Below, piece by piece: positions 16,884 through 25,575 of a stretch of DNA of 64,000 nucleotides. The position numbers and the translations under genes were made by a program. A model generated the notes under the pieces. It was not told the origin of the DNA, ran no database searches, and worked only from the letters and a program-made list of their open reading frames with translations. Origin of the DNA: Actinomycetospora corticicola. GTDB lineage: Bacteria > Actinomycetota > Actinomycetes > Mycobacteriales > Pseudonocardiaceae. The stretch covers positions 744,001-808,000 of the forward strand of contig NZ_JACCBN010000001.1 of the NCBI RefSeq assembly GCF_013409505.1, written 5' to 3'. The first letter of the stretch is position 1; each line of letters begins with the position of its first letter.

Positions 16884-17654
16884 CTAGTGCATCGCCCAGC
16901 CGCCGTCGACGCACAGGGTCGTCCCCGTGATGTACGACCCGGCGTCGGACGCCAGGAGGAGCAGAGGCCCATCGAGCTCGTCGAGCCGGCCGATGCGCCC
17001 GAGCGGCGTGTGAGCGGCGACCCGGGGTGCCCCGCCGTCGGGATCGATCAGCGGTGCGGTGAGTTCCGAGGGGAAGAAGCCCGGCGCGAGCGTGTTGACG
17101 CGGACCCCGCGGCCCGACCACTGCTGCGCGAGGTCGCGGGTGAGGCCGAGCAGGGCGGCCTTCGACGTCGAGTAGGTCGCCTGCGGCAGGCCCCGGGGCG
17201 CGAGGGCGAGCGCCGAGGAGACGTTGACGATCGACCCGCGTCCGGCGGCGAGCATCGGGCGTCCGGCGGCCGACGCCATCTGCACCGCGCCGAGGACGTT
17301 GACGCGCAGGAGCGCCGCGGCCTGCTCCGGGTCGTCGCGCTCGGCCCGTGCCGCGTAGCCCGCGCCCGCGTTGTTGACCAGGACGTCGAGCGCGCCGAAG
17401 CGGTCCAGCGTGGCCTCGACGAGGGCCGTGCACTGCACGGGGTCGGACACGTCGGTGGGCACGGCGTGACTCCGTGGCCCGGCCGCCGCGGCCACCTCCC
17501 GGAGCTGCTCGACCCGCCGCGCGGCGACCACCACGGATGCCCCGGCTGCCGCGAGGACCCGGGCGAAGTGGGCGCCGAGCCCGGAGGACGCGCCGGTCAC
17601 CACGGCCACCCGGCCGTCGAGGCGGAACCCGGCGAGCGGGTCGGGGTGGCTCAT
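16884..17654 (-). CDS. Short-chain dehydrogenase/reductase
   Basis: A 256-residue classical SDR. It has the NAD(P)-binding TGASSGLG near residues 19-26, NNAG in the middle, and catalytic Ser plus Y-x3-K (NVSSALALA; TYSTSKAAL). The C-terminus GTTLCVDGGWAMH is typical of classical SDRs. AARR after the second beta strand suggests NADP preference. It is the last gene of the minus-strand operon and overlaps the TetR gene by 4 nt. It probably oxidises or reduces a hydroxy/keto intermediate of the pathway encoded around it. Confidence 0.85.
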   Translation of the reverse strand: MSHPDPLAGFRLDGRVAVVTGASSGLGAHFARVLAAAGASVVVAARRVEQLREVAAAAGPRSHAVPTDVSDPVQCTALVEATLDRFGALDVLVNNAGAGYAARAERDDPEQAAALLRVNVLGAVQMASAAGRPMLAAGRGSIVNVSSALALAPRGLPQATYSTSKAALLGLTRDLAQQWSGRGVRVNTLAPGFFPSELTAPLIDPDGGAPRVAAHTPLGRIGRLDELDGPLLLLASDAGSYITGTTLCVDGGWAMH

Positions 17655-18307
17655 CGGGGGACGTCGACCGCGATCGGGGGGACCGACACGTCGGGGAGCG
17701 CGCCGAGCATCGCCCGCATGCTCCCGCCGGCGGCGAGCCCGCCGAGGGCGAGCGCGACCATCTGGTCGGCGAGGCGCAGGTCCTCCTCCGTGCCGCGCGG
17801 GACGAACCAGTGCTGCATCCAGTCGATCATCCCGACGAGGGCCCGCGCGACGATGCGCGGCTCCGCGGCCAGGGAGAACTCCCCGCTGGCCGCCCCCTCG
17901 GCGATCAGGGCCTCGACGGCGGACATGTAGCGGCGGTCCATCTGCCGGAAGGTCGCGAACCGCGGGGACTGCTCGAGGTGGCCCAGGTGCTGGAGGTAGA
18001 CGAACGCCGCCGGGTGGTACTCGCTGAAGATCCGCACCTGCATGCGCACGAGCTCGCGCAGCCGGACCGCGACGCCGCTGTCGGACTCCGCGCGCAGGCG
18101 GTCCAGCTCGGCGAGCAGCGCGGTCGCCGGGCCCTCGACGACGGCGAGGAGGAGCTCCTCCTTGCTGGCGACATAGTTGTAGATGCTGCCCTTCAGGATG
18201 CCCACCCGTGCGGCGATGCCCTCGAGGGTCGCGTTCTCGTACCCGTGGTCGCGGAACTCCTCGCCGGCGGCGTGCAGGATCTCCGGCCAGCGGCTCGGTC
18301 GTGGCAT
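17651..18307 (-). CDS. TetR-family transcriptional regulator
   Basis: A 218-residue regulator. The N-terminal HTH is clear: ATLEGIAARVGILKGSIYNYVASKEELLLAVV (split here across about residues 26-58), preceded by the usual helix EILHAAGEEFRDHGYEN. The ligand domain is about 160 residues, suitable for a CoA ester or hydrophobic effector. The gene is within the minus-strand catabolic operon, 15 nt from the P450 gene. It is the natural candidate to bind the two CCG-N5-CGG-like sites at 21108-21128 and 21214-21235. Confidence 0.85.
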   Translation of the reverse strand: MPRPSRWPEILHAAGEEFRDHGYENATLEGIAARVGILKGSIYNYVASKEELLLAVVEGPATALLAELDRLRAESDSGVAVRLRELVRMQVRIFSEYHPAAFVYLQHLGHLEQSPRFATFRQMDRRYMSAVEALIAEGAASGEFSLAAEPRIVARALVGMIDWMQHWFVPRGTEEDLRLADQMVALALGGLAAGGSMRAMLGALPDVSVPPIAVDVPR

Positions 18308-18322
18308 GACGCTCCCGGGAGT

Positions 18323-19555
18323 TCAGCCGACGTCGAAGCGGACGGGGAATCGTTCCATGCCCCGCGACAGCAGGACGGGGTGCCACTGCGGGGTGGCGGC
18401 GAGACGGAGCCCGGGGAGCCGCTCCAGGGCGAGCGGGACGGCGACCCCGGTCTCGAGCCGGGCGAGCGGCGCGCCGAGGCAGAAGTGCGCGCCGATCCCG
18501 AAGCCGAGGTGACGCTCACCGGTGCGTGTGAGGTCGAGGACGTCGGGGCGCTCGAACACCGACGGGTCGCGGTTCGCCGAGGCGGGGCTGAGGAACACCC
18601 GGTCGCCCCGGTGCATGCTGCGGCCGCGCAGCTCGACGTCGTCGACGAGGACCCGGGCCACGGTCTTGGCGGGCCCGTCGAAGCGCAGCAGCTCGTCGAC
18701 GGCGCCGTCGTCGAGCGTCCCGGTCACGAGATCACGCTGTTCGGGGTCGCCGAGCAGGGCCAGCAGCCCGGTCCCGATCAGGCTCGTCGTCGTCTCGTGC
18801 CCGGCGAACAGCAGCAGCACCCCCGTCGCGATGACCTCGTCGGGGGTGAGCGCGTCGCGGTCGTCGCGGGCGCTGATCATGGCCGTGAGCAGGTCGTCGC
18901 CGGGGTGCTGCTCGTGGTCGGCCACGAGCCGGCCGAGGTAGTCGGTGAGCTCGCGCATCCCGCGCGCCCCGGCGTCGTGCCGGGTGGTGTTGCCCAGGCC
19001 GCCGAAGACGAGGCCGGTGATCTGGTCCGACCAGTCCTTGAACTGCTCCCGGTCCTGCTTCGGGACGCCGAGCATCTCGGCGATGACCGACGCCGTCAGG
19101 GGGTAGGCGAAGTCGCGGACGAGGTCGGACTCCCCGGAGCCGACCGCGAGCACGTCGTCGAGCAGCTCGTGGGCGATGACCCGGATCCGCGGCGCCATGA
19201 GCGCCACCGCCCGCGGGGTGAAGGCGCGCGCGAGCAGGCGCCGCAACCGGCGGTGGTCGGGCGGGTCCTTGAAGACCATCCAGTCCTCGAGGACCCCGAA
19301 CGCGGCGCGCAGCTCCGGGTCGGCGTCCGGGCCGTCGAGCTTGGCGCGACGGTAGGGCGCGATCCGGTCGGAGGAGAAACGGGGGTCGCGCAGGGCGGCG
19401 GTGACGTCGTCGTAGCGGGTCACGAACCACGACCGGTAGCGGGTGCTCCAGTGCACGGGGTCGTGCTCGCGCAGTGCTGCGAGCAGCGGGTACGGGTCGA
19501 TCACCGCGTCGTCGGAGAGCAGGTCGGCGTGCTCGAGCCCGGTCATCGGGGTCAT
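18323..19555 (-). CDS. Cytochrome P450
   Basis: A 410-residue soluble bacterial P450. All signatures are present: I-helix LLLFAGHETTTS (oxygen-binding AGHETT at about 251-256), K-helix E288-x-x-R291 (DELLRF), and the heme-binding loop FGIGAHFCLG with the cysteine ligand at residue 359. Ferredoxin and reductase partners are not encoded nearby. It is translationally coupled to the thiolase (ATGA at 19552-19555). ATG 19546 is a second possible start. It probably hydroxylates a hydrophobic substrate at the start of the local catabolic route. Confidence 0.9.
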   Translation of the reverse strand: MTPMTGLEHADLLSDDAVIDPYPLLAALREHDPVHWSTRYRSWFVTRYDDVTAALRDPRFSSDRIAPYRRAKLDGPDADPELRAAFGVLEDWMVFKDPPDHRRLRRLLARAFTPRAVALMAPRIRVIAHELLDDVLAVGSGESDLVRDFAYPLTASVIAEMLGVPKQDREQFKDWSDQITGLVFGGLGNTTRHDAGARGMRELTDYLGRLVADHEQHPGDDLLTAMISARDDRDALTPDEVIATGVLLLFAGHETTTSLIGTGLLALLGDPEQRDLVTGTLDDGAVDELLRFDGPAKTVARVLVDDVELRGRSMHRGDRVFLSPASANRDPSVFERPDVLDLTRTGERHLGFGIGAHFCLGAPLARLETGVAVPLALERLPGLRLAATPQWHPVLLSRGMERFPVRFDVG

Positions 19556-20685
19556 CGCGGCCGCTCCAGCAGGGTCACGACGCAGGCGTTGCCGTCGAGG
19601 CCGGACACCCCGCCGCCCATCGTCTCGACCAGCCCGAGGCGGGCCCCGTCGACCTGCCGGGCCCCGGCGACGCCGCGCAGCTGCCAGGTGATCTCGGCGA
19701 TCTGGGCGAGACCGGTCGCCCCCAGCGGGTGGCCCCGGGAGAGCAGACCGCCCGACGGGTTGATCGGCGTCTTCCCGCCGAGCGCGGTGACGCCCGAGGC
19801 CGCGGCGGTCCCGCCGTCGCCCGGGGCCGTGATCCCCAGGGCCTCCGTCGTCACGACCTCGCCGACGGTGAACGCGTCGTGGACCTCCCCGACGTCGATG
19901 TCGTCGAGCGTGTCCAGGCCGGCCTGCGCGTAGGCGGCGGCCGCCGTGTCGCGGACGATGTCGTGACCCCACACGTGTGGCGAGCGGTGGTTCCAGGCCG
20001 CCCCGCTCTTCAGCGCCAGGGAGCGGACGACGACCTCGTCGGCCCCGCCCGCGGCGGGACCGAGCACGGCGGCGGCCGCGCCGTCCGAGGTCGGGCAGCA
20101 CTGCAGGCGCGTCAGCGGGTCCGCGATCATCGGCGAGTCCAGCACCTGCGCGACCGTGTACTCGCCCGCGTACTGGGCGCGCGGGTTGTGCACGGCGTGG
20201 GCGTGGTTCTTCACCGACACGGCCGCGAGCTGTTCGCGCGTGACCGCGTCCTCGTGCAGGAGGCGGGCGGCGCTCATCGCGTACAGCGCGGGCAGTGCCA
20301 GGCCGGTGCGCCCCTCGGGGTCGGTGGCCTCCGGGACGATCGCGCCGGCGAAGGCCGTGCTCATCTGCTCGAGGCCGAGGGCCAGGACCCGTCGATATCG
20401 CCCGGTGCGGACCGCCTCGCACGCCTCGGCGAACGCGGTGGTGCCGCTCGCGCAGGCGTTCTCGACGGTGACGACCGGAACCCCGGTGATGCCGAGCGCC
20501 CGCAGGACGCGCTGCGCCACCCCGGCCGGCGCGAACACCGTACCGACCCAGACGGCGTCCACGCCCTCGACGCCCGCGTCGCCGAAGGCCTCCCGGACGG
20601 CGTCCCAGGCGAGCGCGACCAGGTCGCGGTCGGGCTGTCGTCCGAAGTGCGAGGTCCCGACGCCGAGCACGGCGACGCCGGTCAT
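19552..20685 (-). CDS. Thiolase / lipid-transfer-protein-like acyltransferase
   Basis: A 377-residue thiolase-fold protein of the SCP2/Ltp type. The nucleophilic cysteine lies in NACASGTTAF (Cys78); histidines appear in GEVHDAFTVGE and GHPLGATGL, and INPSGGLLSRGHP is typical. In this subfamily the thiolase usually works with a DUF35 (OB-fold/Zn-ribbon) partner, and that partner is encoded immediately upstream, overlapping by 4 nt. In steroid pathways such pairs act as retro-aldolases removing a side-chain unit. Whether the substrate here is a steroid is not shown. Confidence 0.85.
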   Translation of the reverse strand: MTGVAVLGVGTSHFGRQPDRDLVALAWDAVREAFGDAGVEGVDAVWVGTVFAPAGVAQRVLRALGITGVPVVTVENACASGTTAFAEACEAVRTGRYRRVLALGLEQMSTAFAGAIVPEATDPEGRTGLALPALYAMSAARLLHEDAVTREQLAAVSVKNHAHAVHNPRAQYAGEYTVAQVLDSPMIADPLTRLQCCPTSDGAAAAVLGPAAGGADEVVVRSLALKSGAAWNHRSPHVWGHDIVRDTAAAAYAQAGLDTLDDIDVGEVHDAFTVGEVVTTEALGITAPGDGGTAAASGVTALGGKTPINPSGGLLSRGHPLGATGLAQIAEITWQLRGVAGARQVDGARLGLVETMGGGVSGLDGNACVVTLLERPR

Positions 20686-21071
20686 CGCTGCGGCTCCAGG
20701 ATCGGCTCCACGACCAGGTCGCCGTCGGGCGAGGGCGCGACGAGCCGGACCCGGCCGCCGATCGGCGTCGACCCGCCGTCGGGAACGGGGGCGTGGGCGA
20801 GGACCCGCGGCCCGTCGTCGAGATCGACGTAGGCGAGGCCGTAGGGGGCGGTGCGTCCGGGGATCGGGATGCGGACGACCGTGCTGCTCCAGACCGTGCC
20901 CGCAGGTCCGAAGTCCTCGGCCGCGAGCTCGCCACCACAGGCGGCGCACCGCGGCCAGCGGAACGCCTGGGCCTCGCCGCAGCGTCGGCACCGGCCGCCC
21001 GCGACGACGTGGCGGCCGTCGGCGGTGGTCGTCGTGGTGGGACGGGGATCGAGCCCGGGAGGGACGGACAC
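20682..21071 (-). CDS. DUF35 OB-fold, zinc-ribbon partner of the thiolase
   Basis: A 129-residue protein. Four cysteines in two CxxC pairs (C28, C31, C42, C45; GRCRRCGEAQ and PRCAACGG) form a rubredoxin-like zinc ribbon. An OB-fold region (GTVWSSTVVRIPI onwards) follows. DUF35 proteins form complexes with SCP2-type thiolases. The GTG at 21071 is preceded by AGGAG at the proper distance on the minus strand. It is the first gene of the minus-strand operon, and the TetR site at 21108-21128 lies just upstream of its start. Confidence 0.85.
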   Translation of the reverse strand: MSVPPGLDPRPTTTTTADGRHVVAGGRCRRCGEAQAFRWPRCAACGGELAAEDFGPAGTVWSSTVVRIPIPGRTAPYGLAYVDLDDGPRVLAHAPVPDGGSTPIGGRVRLVAPSPDGDLVVEPILEPQR

Positions 21072-21107
21072 GCGTGCTCCTGAGGTCGTGGACAGGCCGC
21101 CATGTAA

Positions 21108-21128
21108 GCAAACCGACGGTCGGCTAAC
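21108..21128. promoter_or_regulatory. Putative TetR operator A
   Basis: GCAAACCGACGGTCGGCTAAC contains the perfect 11-nt palindrome CCGAC-G-GTCGG (21113-21123). A second site at 21214 repeats GCAAACCG..GGTCGG. It lies 37 nt upstream of the DUF35 start on the minus strand. I infer that it is bound by the operon's own TetR protein. Confidence 0.65.
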
Positions 21129-21168
21129 AAGCATCCGAGTTGAGTCGTCTGCAATCGAAACCCCGTTG

Positions 21169-21198
21169 TTGACACGGCTTCGTGAACCACGCCACAGT
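21169..21198 (+). promoter_or_regulatory. Putative sigma-70-type promoter of the plus-strand arm
   Basis: TTGACA (21169-21174) and CACAGT (21193-21198) are spaced by 18 nt. Operator B begins about 16 nt after the -10, where a bound repressor would block early elongation. The promoter before the nitroreductase gene (30758-30786) has the same TTGAC/CACAGT arrangement. Confidence 0.55.
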
Positions 21199-21213
21199 GG
21201 TCGCGTCCCGAGA

Positions 21214-21235
21214 GCAAACCGTTGGTCGGGATCAC
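21214..21235. promoter_or_regulatory. Putative TetR operator B
   Basis: GCAAACCGTTGGTCGGGATC repeats the pattern of operator A: GCAAACCG, three variable bases, then GTCGG. It lies between the predicted promoter and the LLM monooxygenase gene. The two sites would let one regulator control both divergent arms. Confidence 0.6.
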
Positions 21236-21281
21236 ACGGGCCGCCGCGTCCAGCACGCGCGACGAATCGAGGGAGCGACCG

Positions 21282-22391
21282 ATGAAGTTCGGCTTTTTCA
21301 CGATGCCGGAGCACCCGCCGATCGAGAACTGGACGCTGTCCTACGACCGGGACATCGCAGCGGTGGTCGAGGCGGAGCGGCTCGGGTTCCACGAGTTCTG
21401 GATCGGCGAGCACCACACCGGTGGCTTCGAGAACGTGCCGGTCCCGGAGTTCATGATCGCGAAGGCCTCGGCGCTGACCCACACCATCCGGCTCGGCACG
21501 GGGGTCGTGAACCTGCCCTACCAGGACCCGTTCATGGTCGCGGAGCGCCTCGCGTTCCTCGACCACCTCACGCACGGCCGGCTCGACTACGGCTTCGGTG
21601 GCGGCGGTCTGCCCACCGACAAGGCGCTCTTCGGGCTGGAGCCCTCCGAGGCCGCCCCGCGCACCAACGAGGCGCTCGAGATCATCTGGCAGCTGCTGAC
21701 GTCCGAGGACCCGGTCAGCTACGAGGGCGTCTACTGGAAGTACGAGAACCGGCAGCTCCAGGTCGGGCCGTACCAGGACGTCCCGCCCTTCGCGATCGCC
21801 GGGCTGACCGGGACGCACAACTACGCGAAGTGCGGCGAGCGCGGCTGGAAGCCCCTCAGCGTCCACTTCGCGCCGATCGACAACGGCACGTACTCGCTGG
21901 CCCCCGACCTCAAGGCCATGGGCGCCGCGATGCTGGAGGCCGGGCGTCGCTCGGGGATCGCCGAGTCCACGACCCGGGAGAACTGGCGCATCGTGCGCGA
22001 GGTCTACGTGACCGACGACCGCAACCAGGCGATGAACGACATCCGCGAGGGCGTCAAGCGCTCCTACGACTACCTCAAGGGCCTCGGTCTCGGCGCGCTC
22101 ATGAAGAAGGACGAGACGATGGGCGACGAGTCGCTCACCTTCGAGTGGATGGCCGAGAACATCCCCTGGATCATCGGCAGCCCCGAGGAGTGCACCCGCC
22201 AGCTGCAGGAGCTCGAGGAGGAGGTCGGCGGCTTCGGGACGCTGCTGATCAACTGCCGCGACTGGGTCACCACCGACAAGTGGAACCGCTCGCTCGAGAT
22301 GTTCGCCCGCTACGTCATGCCGAACTTCCAGGCCAACCAGCGGATGGCCCGCCGTCAGAAGATGGCGAACGTCGCGCTCGGCATCGCCTGA
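21282..22391 (+). CDS. LLM-class flavin-dependent monooxygenase
   Basis: A 369-residue TIM-barrel protein of the luciferase-like monooxygenase class. It starts MKFGFFTMPEHPPIENW and has EFWIGEHHTGGF, IRLGTGVVNLPYQDP and GFGGGGLPTDKALFG. The pattern is closer to alkanal/limonene-type FMN monooxygenases than to F420 reductases, though the cofactor cannot be decided from sequence. The ATG at 21282 follows GAGGGA. It is the first gene of the plus arm under the two TetR sites. Its stop overlaps the next ATG by one base (TGATG). It probably performs an oxygenation step of the local pathway. Confidence 0.85.
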   Translation: MKFGFFTMPEHPPIENWTLSYDRDIAAVVEAERLGFHEFWIGEHHTGGFENVPVPEFMIAKASALTHTIRLGTGVVNLPYQDPFMVAERLAFLDHLTHGRLDYGFGGGGLPTDKALFGLEPSEAAPRTNEALEIIWQLLTSEDPVSYEGVYWKYENRQLQVGPYQDVPPFAIAGLTGTHNYAKCGERGWKPLSVHFAPIDNGTYSLAPDLKAMGAAMLEAGRRSGIAESTTRENWRIVREVYVTDDRNQAMNDIREGVKRSYDYLKGLGLGALMKKDETMGDESLTFEWMAENIPWIIGSPEECTRQLQELEEEVGGFGTLLINCRDWVTTDKWNRSLEMFARYVMPNFQANQRMARRQKMANVALGIA

Positions 22392-23164
22392 TGTCTCCGG
22401 GGATCACCCGCCTCGAGGGCCGGGTCGCCGTCGTCACCGGCGGCGTCCAGGGCATCGGCCGCGCGGTGGCGCTGCGCCTCGCGGCCGAGGGCGCGGCCGT
22501 CGTCGTCGGGGACCTGCAGGACGACGACTCGACGGTGAAGCAGATCGTCGCGGACGGCGGGCAGGGCTCGCACATCGTCATGGACACCCGTCAGCGCGGC
22601 GAGTGGAAGCGGCTGATCGACGAGGCGGTCGGCGGGTTCGGGCGCCTCGACATGCTGGCGAACATCGCCGGGGTGACGAACACGTTCGGCCCCGACACCG
22701 TCGTCGACCTCGACGACAACGGCTGGGACCACGTCATCGACACCGACCTGCGGGGCGTCTGGCTCGGGATGCAGGCCGCGATCCCACGGATGCTCGACGC
22801 GGGCGGCGGCAGCATCGTCAACATCGGGTCGATGGCCGCACTCAAGGGCCTCGAGAACCTCGCGGCCTACTCGGCGGCCAAGGGTGGCGTCGTCAGCCTC
22901 ACCCAGCAGGCCGCGATGGAGTACGGGCCTCGCGGCATCAGGGTCAACTGCATCTGCCCGGGGACCATCGACACCCCGATCCTCGCCGGGATCACCGAGA
23001 GCATGCGGGAGAACTTCACCGCGGCGCACATCATCCCGCGACTCGGCCGGGCGGAGGACATCGCTGCGGCCGCGGCCTTCCTGTTCTCCGACGACGCCGC
23101 GTTCTGCACCGGAGAGATCCTGCCGGTCGACGGCGGGTGGAACACGAAGGGCAGCGCCGGCTGA
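22391..23164 (+). CDS. Short-chain dehydrogenase/reductase
   Basis: A 257-residue classical SDR: TGGVQGIG cofactor loop, NIAGVTN (variant NNAG), catalytic S-Y-K in NIGSMAALKGLE and AYSAAKGG, and the C-terminal EILPVDGGWNT. Asp after the second strand (VGDLQ) suggests NAD. It is translationally coupled to the LLM monooxygenase and probably handles the alcohol or ketone that the monooxygenase makes or uses. Confidence 0.85.
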   Translation: MSPGITRLEGRVAVVTGGVQGIGRAVALRLAAEGAAVVVGDLQDDDSTVKQIVADGGQGSHIVMDTRQRGEWKRLIDEAVGGFGRLDMLANIAGVTNTFGPDTVVDLDDNGWDHVIDTDLRGVWLGMQAAIPRMLDAGGGSIVNIGSMAALKGLENLAAYSAAKGGVVSLTQQAAMEYGPRGIRVNCICPGTIDTPILAGITESMRENFTAAHIIPRLGRAEDIAAAAAFLFSDDAAFCTGEILPVDGGWNTKGSAG

Positions 23165-23201
23165 TCGACGTCCGGCTCGGACACCTCGACGGGGAGAAGT
23201 C

Positions 23202-24011
23202 ATGGACCTGACGGATCGGACCGTGCTCGTCACGGGAGCCGGGAGCGGCATCGGCGCGGGGATCGCCGCGGCCGTGCTCGCCTCGGGCGGGAACGTGGTC
23301 GGCCTCGAGATCGACGCCGACCACATCGAGGCGACGGACACCGCGCTGGATGCCGGGAAGCGGATCGCCTGGTCACACGGGTCGGTCGCCGTCGCGTCCG
23401 ACGTCGACGCCGCGTTCGACCTCGCCGAGGACCGCTTCGGTGGGGTCGACCATCTGGTGAACAACGCGGGCCTGGCCTCGCTCTCGCTCGTCGTCGACAT
23501 GTCCGAGGACGACTGGGACCTCGTGGTCGACACCTGCCTCAAGGGCACCTTCCTGTGCACCCGGGCCTACGCACGACGGGCGATCGCCACCGGCCGCCCG
23601 GGCGGGATCGTCAACATCGCGTCCCTGAACGCGGTGGCGGCGACGGACGGGCTCGGCCACTACTGCGCGGCCAAGGCCGGGATCAAGCAGTTCACCGAGG
23701 TCTGCGCGGGGGAACTCGGCCGGCACGGGATCCGGGTCAACAGCATCGGTCCCGGCACGGTCAACACGCCGCTCGGTGCGGGCTTCACCGTCGGGCAGAT
23801 CGGTCAGGAGTTCCTCGACCGGACCCTGATCGCCCCGCCCCGGCACCAGGAGGCCTCCGACGTCGCCGACGTCGCGCTGTTCCTGCTCTCGCCGGAGGCC
23901 GGGCGCATCACCGGGCACTTCGTCCCGGTGGACGGCGGCCAGCACGTGCGCGGCCTGCACAGCTACTGGGACGTGGCCGAGGCCCAGGGCCTCGTCGCGC
24001 GCCCCGTCTGA
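23202..24011 (+). CDS. Short-chain dehydrogenase/reductase
   Basis: A 269-residue classical SDR with TGAGSGIG, NNAGLAS, catalytic NIASLNAVAAT and HYCAAKAG, and the closing FVPVDGGQH. It differs enough from its neighbour to have another substrate. ATG 23202 is preceded by GGGGAGAAG. It lies 37 nt after the previous gene and 24 nt before the CoA ligase, in one likely transcript. Confidence 0.85.
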   Translation: MDLTDRTVLVTGAGSGIGAGIAAAVLASGGNVVGLEIDADHIEATDTALDAGKRIAWSHGSVAVASDVDAAFDLAEDRFGGVDHLVNNAGLASLSLVVDMSEDDWDLVVDTCLKGTFLCTRAYARRAIATGRPGGIVNIASLNAVAATDGLGHYCAAKAGIKQFTEVCAGELGRHGIRVNSIGPGTVNTPLGAGFTVGQIGQEFLDRTLIAPPRHQEASDVADVALFLLSPEAGRITGHFVPVDGGQHVRGLHSYWDVAEAQGLVARPV

Positions 24012-24035
24012 CGTCCGTGTAGGAGGAGACGACCC

Positions 24036-25421
24036 ATGGACCTGGCCCCGTCGGCGCCGGCCCGCCCGCAGCTCGACGCGCGCGGCTTCCCCCGCTTCTG
24101 GGACGAGGAGCGGGAGACCCGCGACCCCGCGAGCCGGCGGCACCTCATCCTCGAGCGGCTGCAGCACCAGGTGCGCTACGCCTACGCCGAGCTGCCGTTC
24201 TACCGACGGCACTACGACGCGCACGGGTTCCACCCCGACCAGCTGCGCACGCTCGAGGACTTCACCACCCGCGTCCCGGTGATCACCAAGAAGATGCTGG
24301 TCGCCGACCAGGCCGAGCACCCGCCGTTCGGCAGCTACACCCCGACGACGGGTCCGGGCGCGACGGCGCGCGTGCACGGCTCCTCGGGCACTTCGGGGAC
24401 CCCGACGATGTACGCCGTCTCGCACACCGACTGGCGCCGCGCTGCCGACGTCCACGCCATGGCGCAGTGGTGCGCGGGCATCCGGCCCGACGACCTCGTC
24501 CAGGTCGGCTTCCCCTTCGGCCTGTTCTTCGGCGGCTGGGGCGTGGTGCAGGGCGCCGAGCGCATCGGCGCCACGGTGTTCCCGCTCGGCGTCACCGACT
24601 CCGAGCGCCACCTCGAGCTCATCACCCGGCTGAACAGCACCGTCTTCAGCGCCACGCCCTCCTACTGCATCCACCTGCTCTCGGTGGCGGAACGGCTCGG
24701 CATCGACCTCGCGGCCGGGCCGATCCGGCGGATCCTCGTCGGCGGGGAGCCGGGTGGCAGCCTGCCGGGCACGCGGAAGATCATCGAGGACGGCTGGGGT
24801 GCGATCGTCAGTGACGCCGGCTCAACGTCGGAGATGTACCCCTTCCAGACGAGCGTCGGCTGCGAGGCCGGGACGGGCACGCACCTGATCGACGACGAGG
24901 TGTTCACCGAGGTCGTCGACGCCGGCGACCTCAACGTCCCGATCCTGGTCGGGGCCCGCGGGGCGATCGTCTACACCCGTCTCTGGCGCGACTCGCAGCC
25001 GATGATCCGGTTCGCGCCGGGCGACGAGAGCTACCTCGACACCGCTCCCTGCCCCTGCGGTCGGACATACCCCCGACTGCCGGAGGGGGTGCTCGGCCGA
25101 CTCGACGACATGCTCGTCATCCGCGGCGCCAACGTCTTCCCGAGCGCGGTGGAGACAGGACTCCGGACGATCCCGGAGCTCGGCCCCGAGTTCCGGATGC
25201 GCGTGCACACGGTGGGCGCGCTCGACGAGCTCACGGTCGAGGCCGAGCTGAGCCCGGCCGCCGTCGGGACGGACCGCGCGGAGCTGACCGAGCGGGTGGA
25301 GGCAGCGCTGCGACGGGTCCTCCAGATCCGGGTGCCGGTCGTCCTGCTGGACCCGGGCGTGCTGCCGGAGACGACGTTCAAGGCCCGCCGCGTGGTGGAC
25401 GAGCGCATCCGGCCGACGTGA
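24036..25421 (+). CDS. Phenylacetate-CoA-ligase-like (PaaK-type) acyl-CoA synthetase
   Basis: A 461-residue adenylate-forming enzyme of the PaaK branch. It has the phosphate-binding loop GSSGTSGTPTMY, the adenine motif SDAGSTSEMYP, and the hinge/C-terminal motif GRLDDMLVIRGANVFPSAVE, which is typical of phenylacetate-CoA ligase homologues. The CPCG cysteine pair near residue 335 is also usual. It converts an aromatic or short carboxylic acid to its CoA thioester with ATP. AGGAGG precedes ATG 24036. It closes the TetR-controlled plus arm and is followed by the two-hairpin repeat. Confidence 0.85.
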   Translation: MDLAPSAPARPQLDARGFPRFWDEERETRDPASRRHLILERLQHQVRYAYAELPFYRRHYDAHGFHPDQLRTLEDFTTRVPVITKKMLVADQAEHPPFGSYTPTTGPGATARVHGSSGTSGTPTMYAVSHTDWRRAADVHAMAQWCAGIRPDDLVQVGFPFGLFFGGWGVVQGAERIGATVFPLGVTDSERHLELITRLNSTVFSATPSYCIHLLSVAERLGIDLAAGPIRRILVGGEPGGSLPGTRKIIEDGWGAIVSDAGSTSEMYPFQTSVGCEAGTGTHLIDDEVFTEVVDAGDLNVPILVGARGAIVYTRLWRDSQPMIRFAPGDESYLDTAPCPCGRTYPRLPEGVLGRLDDMLVIRGANVFPSAVETGLRTIPELGPEFRMRVHTVGALDELTVEAELSPAAVGTDRAELTERVEAALRRVLQIRVPVVLLDPGVLPETTFKARRVVDERIRPT

Positions 25422-25437
25422 GCCAGCCGTGCGGTCC

Positions 25438-25575
25438 GCTAGGCAGATGATCATGCCGAGCGCGACGGCCCGGATGTCGCGCTCGGCATGATCCACTGCC
25501 TGGCGGGCCCGAGCGCGAGTGCGGCGATGTGCATCAGCGATGACGCACTCCGCCGCACTCCGCCGCACTCGCCGC
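25438..25575. repeat. Two-hairpin dispersed repeat, copy 2
   Basis: Hairpin I (25441-25501) has a perfect 18-bp stem, GATCATGCCGAGCGCGAC against GTCGCGCTCGGCATGATC with loop GGCCCGGAT, extended after a 2x2 internal loop by AGGCAG/CTGCCT. Hairpin II pairs GCGAGTGCGGCG (25515-25526) with 25561-25572. A short internal duplication (CCGCACTCCG) distinguishes it from copy 1 at 16692. Outside the repeat, 25576-25695 holds no gene I can support. Confidence 0.85.

Noticed and set aside
16884..21071. Steroid side-chain degradation cluster
   Set aside because: The thiolase-DUF35 pair and P450 are compatible, but no ring-degrading (kshA, hsaC) or clearly steroid-specific gene is in the window.
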